A stretch of 64,000 nt of DNA from JAGWRA01 sp963711505 (GTDB lineage Bacteria; Acidobacteriota; Vicinamibacteria; Vicinamibacterales; CAVVIG01). Positions 58,826 to 64,000 of the stretch are shown piece by piece (the first letter of the stretch is position 1; each line of letters starts with the position of its first letter). Under the pieces are notes generated by a model that worked only from the letters and a program-made list of their open reading frames with translations, was not told the DNA's origin and ran no database searches. The stretch is taken from positions 97,783-161,782 of the forward strand of contig CAVQEJ010000004.1 of assembly GCA_963711505.1 (NCBI GenBank), read 5' to 3'. The position numbers were made by a program, and so were the translations under genes.

Positions 58826-59165
58826 CAGTGAGCCGGCCGCCTCCGCGACCAGGTGCACGACGTGGTCGCTTCGGCGAGCTACGCCGAAGCGCAGCGCGCG
58901 GAGGCGAGGGTCTGGGGCAGCGCCCGCGTCGTAACGGCCCGCACCGCGGGCCCGCGAACGGAACGGCGCGAGCGGTGAGGCGAGCGAGTGCAGTGAGCCG
59001 GCCGCCTCCGCGACCAGGTGCACGACGTGGTCGCTTCGGCGAGCTACGCCGAAGCGCAGCGCGCGAAGGCGAGGGTCTGGGGCAGCGCCCGCGTCGTAAC
59101 GGCCCGCACCGCGGGCCCGCGAACGGAACGGCGCGAGCGGTGAGGCGAGCGAGTGCAGTGAGCCG
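58826..59165. repeat. 165-bp tandem repeat, two copies plus a stub
   Basis: CAGTGAGCCGGCCGCCTCC starts at 58826 and again at 58991, and CAGTGAGCCGG once more at 59156, i.e. exactly 165 bases apart. Each unit has a perfect hairpin CGCTTCGGCG-AGCTA-CGCCGAAGCG and a TGGGGCAGCGCC motif. Copies differ by one base in the part I compared (GCGGAGGCG vs GCGAAGGCG). 165 is a multiple of three, so all six frames repeat too, but no codon-use or start signal supports translation. It fills most of the gap before the MFS gene. Confidence 0.9.
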
Positions 59166-59192
59166 GGGTCTGGGGCAGCGCCCCAGCTAATC

Positions 59193-60494
59193 ATGATGTC
59201 CGATACGCTGCCGGAACCCCAGGATGCGATCGCGAAGCCCGCACCGACCCGGTCGATGCGCTGGCTCGTCCTGCTCGCGATCGGCATCGCCTGCTACGGC
59301 GGCTACTACGCCTTCGACTACATCGGACCGCTCGCCCCGCTGCTGAGCCGCCAGCTCCACTTCTCCGACTCGGACATCGGGCTGCTGCAGGCCGTCTACA
59401 GCCTGCCGAACATCGTCGCGATGCTCGTCTGCGGCGTCATGATCGATCGGATGGGGACCCGCAAGTCGCTGGCGATCTTCGGCGTGCTGATCTTCGCGGG
59501 ACTCGGCATCACGGCGCTCAGCCCGCGGCTCGGCATCATGGCCATCGGCCGGCTGCTCGTCGGCTCGGGCGGCGAGGCGCTGGCGCTGACGGCGAACGTG
59601 GGCGTGGCGCGCTGGTTCTGGCACGACGGGCTGAGCCTGGGCTTCGGGCTCCGGGCGTCGGCCGCCCGGCTCGGATCGCTGACCGCGCAGGTGTCACCAA
59701 CGTGGGCGCCGGGGGCCTACACCTACTGGCGGTGGCCGCTGCTGATCGGCGTCGGCTTCGGTGTGTTCTGCCTGATCGGCGCGGCGCTCTACTGGGTGCT
59801 CGACACGAAGGGCGAGCGGCGGTTCACGCTCGGCCACGCCGCGCACGGCCGGAAGATTCCGCTCGCCGAGGTCTTCCGCTTCGACCGGTCGTTCTGGCTC
59901 ATCGCGGCGCTGTGCGTCACCTTCTACGGATGCATCTTCCCGTTCGAGACCTTCGGCCAGAAGTTCCTCATCGAGGCGCGCGGCGTCTCGCCGCAGACGG
60001 CGTCGCTGCTGGTGGGGATGGAGCCGTTCTTCTCGCTCATCGGCATGCCGATCTTCGGGCTGCTCGTCGACCGGTACGCGCACCGGTCGGCGCTGATGAT
60101 GTTCGGATCGCTGCTCATCGTGCCGGTGTTCCTCATGCTCGGCTACACCGACATCCCCCCGATGATCCCGATGGCGATGATGGGGGTGGCGTTCGCGCTG
60201 GTGCCGGCCGTCATGTGGCCCGCCCTCGTCTACGTCGTCGACAAGTCGCGCCTCGGCCTGGCCAACGGCATGCTCGACACCGTGCAGCAGCTCGGGCTGG
60301 TCATCATCAATCTGCTGGTCGGCTGGGCGAACGATCACTGGCTGGCGAGCGCGGCCAACGCCGCCGGGTACCGCGCCGGCATGTGGATCTTCACGGCGAT
60401 CGCCCTGATGGCGGTCGTCTGCGGGTTCGCGCTGTGGCGCGTGGAAACCGGCCCCCACGCCCACGGCCTGGAGACGATCAGGACGACGCGGTAA
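59193..60494 (+). CDS. MFS transporter (organic-anion/sugar-acid type)
   Basis: 433 residues with twelve hydrophobic segments. ACYGGYYAFDYIGPLAPLLSR opens segment 1; MIDRMGTRKSLAIFG is motif A, and VDRYAHRSALMMFG its echo in the second half. The large loop (DTKGERRFTLGHAAHGRKI) is usual. Resembles anion:cation symporters of the D-galactonate/tartrate type. The start is ATG 59193 or 59196; no ribosome site. First gene of the creatininase cluster, so probably brings in the substrate for the enzymes that follow. Confidence 0.88.
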   Translation: MMSDTLPEPQDAIAKPAPTRSMRWLVLLAIGIACYGGYYAFDYIGPLAPLLSRQLHFSDSDIGLLQAVYSLPNIVAMLVCGVMIDRMGTRKSLAIFGVLIFAGLGITALSPRLGIMAIGRLLVGSGGEALALTANVGVARWFWHDGLSLGFGLRASAARLGSLTAQVSPTWAPGAYTYWRWPLLIGVGFGVFCLIGAALYWVLDTKGERRFTLGHAAHGRKIPLAEVFRFDRSFWLIAALCVTFYGCIFPFETFGQKFLIEARGVSPQTASLLVGMEPFFSLIGMPIFGLLVDRYAHRSALMMFGSLLIVPVFLMLGYTDIPPMIPMAMMGVAFALVPAVMWPALVYVVDKSRLGLANGMLDTVQQLGLVIINLLVGWANDHWLASAANAAGYRAGMWIFTAIALMAVVCGFALWRVETGPHAHGLETIRTTR

Positions 60495-60517
60495 GGGTCT
60501 TTGTCTGTAAGGGGCTT

Positions 60518-60553
60518 CGTAGCGGTCGAGCTTCAGCTCGACCTCGAGGTACG
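60518..60553. repeat. Palindromic repeat, CGTAGC-GGTCGAGCTTCAGCTCGACC type
   Basis: Inverse orientation of the 33546 and 56659 elements: CGTAGC followed by the self-complementary GGTCGAGCTTCAGCTCGACC. Sits in the 75-bp gap between MFS and creatininase genes, so it is in the transcript. Confidence 0.65.
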
Positions 60554-60569
60554 TCCGGAGAGAGCCATC

Positions 60570-61271
60570 ATGAAGATTACCGACATGAACTGGATGCAGG
60601 TCGAGGAGCACGTGAAGAAGGACGGTCGGGCGGTCGTGCCGGTCGGCAGCACCGAGCAGCACGGCTACCTGAGCCTGTCGGTCGACTCCATCCTGGCCGA
60701 GCGCGTCGCCGGCGACGCGGCCGAACCGCTCGGCGTGCCGGTCTTCCCGGTGCTGCACTACGGCATCACGCCGTACTTCCGCGCCTATCCCGGCAGCGTG
60801 AGCCTCCGCCTCGACACCTATCAGCGGATCGTCGCCGACATCCTCGAGAGCCTCGCCGGCGGCGGCTTCACCCGCATCCTGTTCGTGAACGGGCACGGCG
60901 GCAACTCTCCGGGCGGGTCGATCCTGCAGGAATGGATGAACGGCCATCCGGGGGTGGCGGTGAAGTGGCACAACTGGTGGAATGCGCCCCGCACGGCCGC
61001 CGCGGTGGCGGCCATCGACCCGCTCGCGTCGCACGCCTCGTGGATGGAGAACTTCCCGTGGACGCGGCTGGCGGGGGTGCGGATGCCCGACGAGACGAAG
61101 CCGATGGTCGACCTCGGCCGCATGCGGCTCCAGGACGCCGCCGGCGTCCGCGCGATGCTCGGTGACGGCAACTTCGGCGGCGCCTACTACAAGGCCGACC
61201 CGCAGATGCTCGAGATGTGGCGCGCCGGCGTCGAGGAGACGCGCGAGGCGCTGGAGGGACCGTGGGCATGA
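60570..61271 (+). CDS. Creatininase-family amidohydrolase
   Basis: 233 residues, cytoplasmic. Metal and active-site motifs of the creatininase fold: VVPVGSTEQHGYLSLSVDS (Glu, His and Asp ligands), VLHYGITPYFRAYPGSVSL, and FVNGHGGNSPGG. Opens cyclic amides such as creatinine or related small lactams and formamides; which one is not readable. ATG 60570 is preferred to 60501, as the extra 23 residues lie over the palindromic repeat. Stop overlaps the reductase start. Confidence 0.9.
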   Translation: MKITDMNWMQVEEHVKKDGRAVVPVGSTEQHGYLSLSVDSILAERVAGDAAEPLGVPVFPVLHYGITPYFRAYPGSVSLRLDTYQRIVADILESLAGGGFTRILFVNGHGGNSPGGSILQEWMNGHPGVAVKWHNWWNAPRTAAAVAAIDPLASHASWMENFPWTRLAGVRMPDETKPMVDLGRMRLQDAAGVRAMLGDGNFGGAYYKADPQMLEMWRAGVEETREALEGPWA

Positions 61272-62290
61272 CCGGGACCCGGGAGCGGATTCTCGTCTGG
61301 GGGGCCGGCGCGATCGGCGGCACCGTGGCTGCCTATCTCCAGCGTGCCGGACTCGACATGACGGCCGTCGATGCGAACGCCGCCCACGTGCAGGCGATCC
61401 GCGAGCGCGGCCTGTCGATCACGGGGCCGATCGAGACCTTCACGCAGTCGATGCCGGCGTGCACGCCGGACGAGGTCTCCGGCACGTGGGAGACGATCTT
61501 CCTCTGTGTGAAGGCGCTGCACACCGAGGCGGCCGCGCGGCAGCTCGCGCCCCACCTCGCCAGGGACGGCGTCGTGGTGTCGCTGCAGAACGGCTTCAAC
61601 GAGCTGGCGATCGCCAACGCGGTCGGCCGTTCCCGGACGATGGGCGCGTTCATCAATTTCGGGGCGGACGTGCTCGAGCCCGGCGTCGTCCATTTCGGCG
61701 GCCGCGGTGCCGTGGTCGTCGGCGAGCTCGACGGCCGCTCGACCGACCGTCTCGCGCGGGTCCACCGCGCGCTGCTGCACTTCGAGCCCAACGCCGTGAC
61801 GTCCGACAACGTCTGGGGCTACCTGTGGGGCAAGATGGGCTATGGCGCGCTGCTGTTCGCCAGCGCCCTCACCGAAGCCAGCATCGTCGACGTGCTCGCG
61901 TCGCGCGAGGCGCGTCCGGTACTGACCGAGCTGGCCCGCGAGGTGATGCGGGTGGCGGCGGCCGAGGACGCGAAGCCCATGGGCTTCAACGGCTACGATC
62001 CGGCGGCGTTCGGGCCCGCCGGCACGGCCGCAGCGGTCGACGCCTCGTTCGAGGCGATGGTGGCGTTCAACCGGCGCTCGGCGAAGACCCACAGCGGCGT
62101 CTGGCGCGACATCGCCGTGCACCATCGCAAGACCGAGTGCGACGCGCAGTTCGCGCCGATCCTGAGGCTCGCGAATCAGCACGGCATCGCCATCCCGCGC
62201 GTGTCGCGCCTGGTGTCGCTGATGCGCGACGTCGAGAGCGGCGTCCGCCCGCAGGCGCTGGAGAACCTGATTCTGCTGGCCTCGGCATGA
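61268..62290 (+). CDS. 2-dehydropantoate 2-reductase family protein (copy 3)
   Basis: 340 residues from ATG 61268, which overlaps the creatininase stop by 4 bp (GTG 61262 is an alternative). ILVWGAGAIGGTVAAYLQ is the nucleotide loop, IFLCVKALHTEAAARQL holds the family's Lys, SLQNGFNELAI is the QNG motif, and YLWGKMGYGALLFASALTE has the catalytic Lys of the C-terminal domain. Tight coupling with a creatininase and SDR argues for a 2-oxo-acid or related catabolic intermediate, not ketopantoate. Confidence 0.9.
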   Translation: MTGTRERILVWGAGAIGGTVAAYLQRAGLDMTAVDANAAHVQAIRERGLSITGPIETFTQSMPACTPDEVSGTWETIFLCVKALHTEAAARQLAPHLARDGVVVSLQNGFNELAIANAVGRSRTMGAFINFGADVLEPGVVHFGGRGAVVVGELDGRSTDRLARVHRALLHFEPNAVTSDNVWGYLWGKMGYGALLFASALTEASIVDVLASREARPVLTELAREVMRVAAAEDAKPMGFNGYDPAAFGPAGTAAAVDASFEAMVAFNRRSAKTHSGVWRDIAVHHRKTECDAQFAPILRLANQHGIAIPRVSRLVSLMRDVESGVRPQALENLILLASA

Positions 62291-62325
62291 GGCCGAGCCC
62301 GAACGTCTGAGCGCCCGAACCCCGA

Positions 62326-62368
62326 CCCTTCGACTTCGCTCAGGGTCGTCCTGAGCCCAGCCGAAGGG
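62326..62368. repeat. Hairpin repeat of the CTTCGAC...GCTCAGG type, copy 2
   Basis: CCCTTCGACTTCGCTCAGG faces CCTGAGCCCAGCCGAAGGG across GTCGT. Same arms as 13747-13785. Lies between the reductase and SDR genes, so within the operon. Confidence 0.75.
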
Positions 62369-62393
62369 CGAGCGCCTGACTGGAGATCACCGC

Positions 62394-63162
62394 GTGCTCA
62401 TCCGTTTCGACAACCGCACTGTCATCGTCACCGGCGCCGCGCACGGCTTCGGCCGCGCCATCGCCCTGAGCTTCGCGAGCCTCGGCGCGCACGTCGTCGC
62501 CTGCGACGTGCTCGAGAATGAGCTGGCCGAGACCGCCAGGCTCGCCGGGGAACAGGGCACGTCCGTCGATGTCCGCCTCCTCGACGTCAGCGTCCGACAG
62601 GCCGTGCAGGCCATGGCCGCCGAGACGCTGAAGGCGACCGGCCGGATCGACGTGCTGGTGAACGACGCGGGCGGCGTGCTGGGGCAGGTCGGCCGGCCGA
62701 TCGAGGAGATCGCCGAGACCGACTGGCGGGCCATCTTCTCGGTGAACCTCGACGGCGCCTTCTACTGCAGCCAGGCGGTGGCGCCGGCCATGAAGGCGGC
62801 GCGCTGGGGCCGCATCATCAACATCAGCAGCGGCGCCGGTCTCGGCATCAGCCTCACCGGCATCCAGGCGTACGCCTCGGCGAAGGCGGGGCAGATCGGC
62901 CTCACGCGGCAGCTCGCCCACGAGCTCGGCCCGTGGGGCATCACGGTGAACAACATCGCGCCCGGCTTCGTGCGATCCAATCCGACGACCGAGCGGCAGT
63001 GGCAGTCGTACGGCGAGGACGGGCAGCGCCGGCTCCTGGAGAACATCGCGCTGAAGCGGCTCGGCTCGCCCGACGACATCGCCAACGGCGCCCTGTTCTT
63101 CGCGAGCGAGCAGGCCGGCTGGATCACCGGTCAGGTGCTGTCGAATCGACGGAGGCCGGTAG
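62394..63162 (+). CDS. Short-chain dehydrogenase/reductase (one frameshift at the end)
   Basis: 255 residues. Starts at GTG 62394 (GGAG upstream). NAD(P) loop TGAAHGFGRAIA, then VLVNDAGGVLGQ (NAG motif), INISSGAGLG with the catalytic Ser, and YASAK with Tyr and Lys. The C-terminal end reads GQVLS then, after one extra A, IDGGR and TAG at 63160-63162; without the repair it would run into the next gene. Third enzyme in the creatininase cluster. Confidence 0.88.
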
Positions 63163-63167
63163 GGGGA

Positions 63168-63510
63168 TGGACGCTGTTCTGCACTATCTCGCCGACAACT
63201 ACGACCGCTATCTCCGCGAGCTCGCCGAGTTCGTGGGCATTCCGTCGGTCAGCACCGATCCGGCGCACGCGGGCGACGTCCGGCGCGCGGCGGAATGGGT
63301 CTCGCAGCGGCTGCGCCGCGCGGGCTTCACTGACGTTGAGACGTGGGAGACGCCGCGCCATCCGGCGGTGTACGCCCGCTGCGACGCCGGGCCCGACGCG
63401 CCGACCGTGCTCGTCTACGGCCACATGGACGTGCAGCCGGCCGATCCGCTGGCGCTCTGGAAGTCGCCGCCGTTCGAGCTGACCGAGCGGGACGGCCGTC
63501 TCTACGCTCG
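63168..63510 (+). CDS. M20-family peptidase, N-terminal 114 residues only
   Basis: Zinc peptidase/dipeptidase start. ATG 63168 lies 6 bases after the SDR stop with TAGGGGG upstream. It has AEWVSQRLRRAGFTDVETW, VLVYGHMDVQPADPLALW, where His and Asp bind zinc, and SPPFELTERDGRLYAR, which leads in this family to the second zinc motif. That motif is not reached: the sequence folds back at 63490-63504 and returns in reverse. Last gene of the creatininase operon. The true gene should be about 450 residues. Confidence 0.85.
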
Positions 63511-63826
63511 GTCAACTCGAACGGCGGCGACTTCCAGAGCGCCAGCGGATCGGCCGGCTGCACGTCCATGTGGCCGTAGACGAGCACGGTCGGCGCGTCG
63601 GGCCCGGCGTCGCAGCGGGCGTGCACCCGCCGGATGGCGCGGCGTCTCCCACGTCTCAACGTCAGTGAAGCCCGCGCGGCGCAGCCGCTGCGAGACCCAT
63701 TCCGCCGCGCGCCGGACGTCGCCCGCGTGCGCCGGATCGGTGTGAGCCAACAGAATGCCACGAACTCGGCGAGCTCGCGGAGATAGCGGTCGTCGTTGTC
63801 GGCGAGATCTGGAGAACAGCGTCCAT
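63168..63826. repeat. Near-perfect palindrome, 322-bp arms (fold-back)
   Basis: 63168-63489 and the reverse complement of 63505-63826 are the same sequence, joined by a 15-base loop. The arms match base for base over most of their length; the second arm carries several small differences (e.g. around 63700-63770). Both arms end exactly at ATG GAC. This mirrors the M20 start. Confidence 0.95.
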
Positions 63827-64000
63827 TTACGGCTCTCTATACTGGTTCACCCGGCGTAACGACAAGCCCGGGTTCGTCTCCAGGGGCGGCCACTTCGGGC
63901 CGCCCCTGCGAACCGGGGCAGATGGTCACGAGATCAACCTCTCTTACACGCGTAGGGGCCGCCCGAGCTTACACTCACGCGGGTGGCGGCCCCTCGCCGC
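63827..64000. other. Right-edge region with G/C hairpins, no gene
   Basis: Not a mirror of the SDR side. AGGGGCGGCC faces GGCCGCCCCT over ACTTCG (63882-63907), and AGGGGCCGCC faces GGCGGCCCCT near 63947-63997. No open frame seen; its origin relative to the fold-back is uncertain. Confidence 0.4.

Noticed and set aside
58657..59190. Open frames with an internally repeated 55-residue peptide on both strands
   Set aside because: The repeat is an artefact of the 165-bp DNA unit; no start signal, and all frames repeat equally.
63327..63761. Minus-strand M20-like fragment
   Set aside because: It is the mirror arm of the fold-back, not a second peptidase gene.
1..64000. tRNA or rRNA genes
   Set aside because: No cloverleaf with T-loop and acceptor stem, and no conserved rRNA segments, were recognised by eye; a tRNAscan/Infernal run would settle it.

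Overview
The window is GC-rich (about 70%) chromosomal DNA with a free-living, protein- and peptide-using lifestyle. Several genes are typical of Acidobacteriota, most likely the Vicinamibacteria (subdivision 6) group: a VWFA-related-domain exported protein (22498-24388), a PadR regulator followed by an ADOP-type ABC permease (44222-47378), a VPS10/BNR Asp-box exoprotein (35215-38463), tandem VOC proteins with an NRRQL-type leader, and a glycine-rich RRM protein. This assignment is inference from gene content. I found no rRNA, tRNA, CRISPR array, phage or transposase.

Layout. 1-3.8 kb: APC amino-acid permease (cut by the left edge) divergent from a FecCD permease/ATPase pair. 3.8-10.4 kb: a stress/metabolite block with a CusF-like lipoprotein, alpha/beta hydrolase, DUF5335, PRPP synthetase, phosphoribosyltransferase, alpha-glucan phosphorylase and DUF1223. 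10.8-13.7 kb: GT2 glycosyltransferase, polytopic membrane protein, small lipoprotein. 13.8-19.2 kb: S1/P1 nuclease and HD phosphohydrolase (overlapping genes), a 34-residue membrane peptide, and polyphosphate kinase. 19.4-28.8 kb: S9 peptidase, VWFA protein, two small proteins, a 2-dehydropantoate reductase-like protein, RRM protein, amidase. 29-33.5 kb: a large unrecognised protein followed by a PF04185 phosphoesterase, both interrupted by several frameshifts. 33.7-42.9 kb: two VOC paralogues, VPS10/BNR protein, then reductase - alpha-oxoamine synthase - N-acyl-D-amino-acid deacylase. 43-51.8 kb: PEGA protein, PadR, ADOP permease, uppP, a ribosome-hibernation/cold-shock fusion, a TonB-receptor-like protein. 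52-58.8 kb: two radical SAM enzymes, NHL protein, SET methyltransferase, MFS, YdeI-like. 59.2-63.5 kb: MFS - creatininase - reductase - SDR - M20 peptidase, probably one catabolic operon.

Sequence quality shapes the annotation. At least 30 conserved genes or gene parts continue in another frame, nearly always as if one extra base were present. The disruptions cluster at 29.6-33.3 kb, 37.2-47.9 kb and 50.4-51.6 kb. The simplest reading is insertion-type error in an unpolished long-read assembly, so such genes are given here as whole loci with the break points stated. At the right end the M20 gene folds back on itself as a 322-bp-arm palindrome, probably a chimera.

The most striking non-coding signal is a family of seven-base-period repeats at eight intergenic places. 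There are also hairpin repeats of two other types and a 165-bp tandem repeat at 58.8-59.2 kb.
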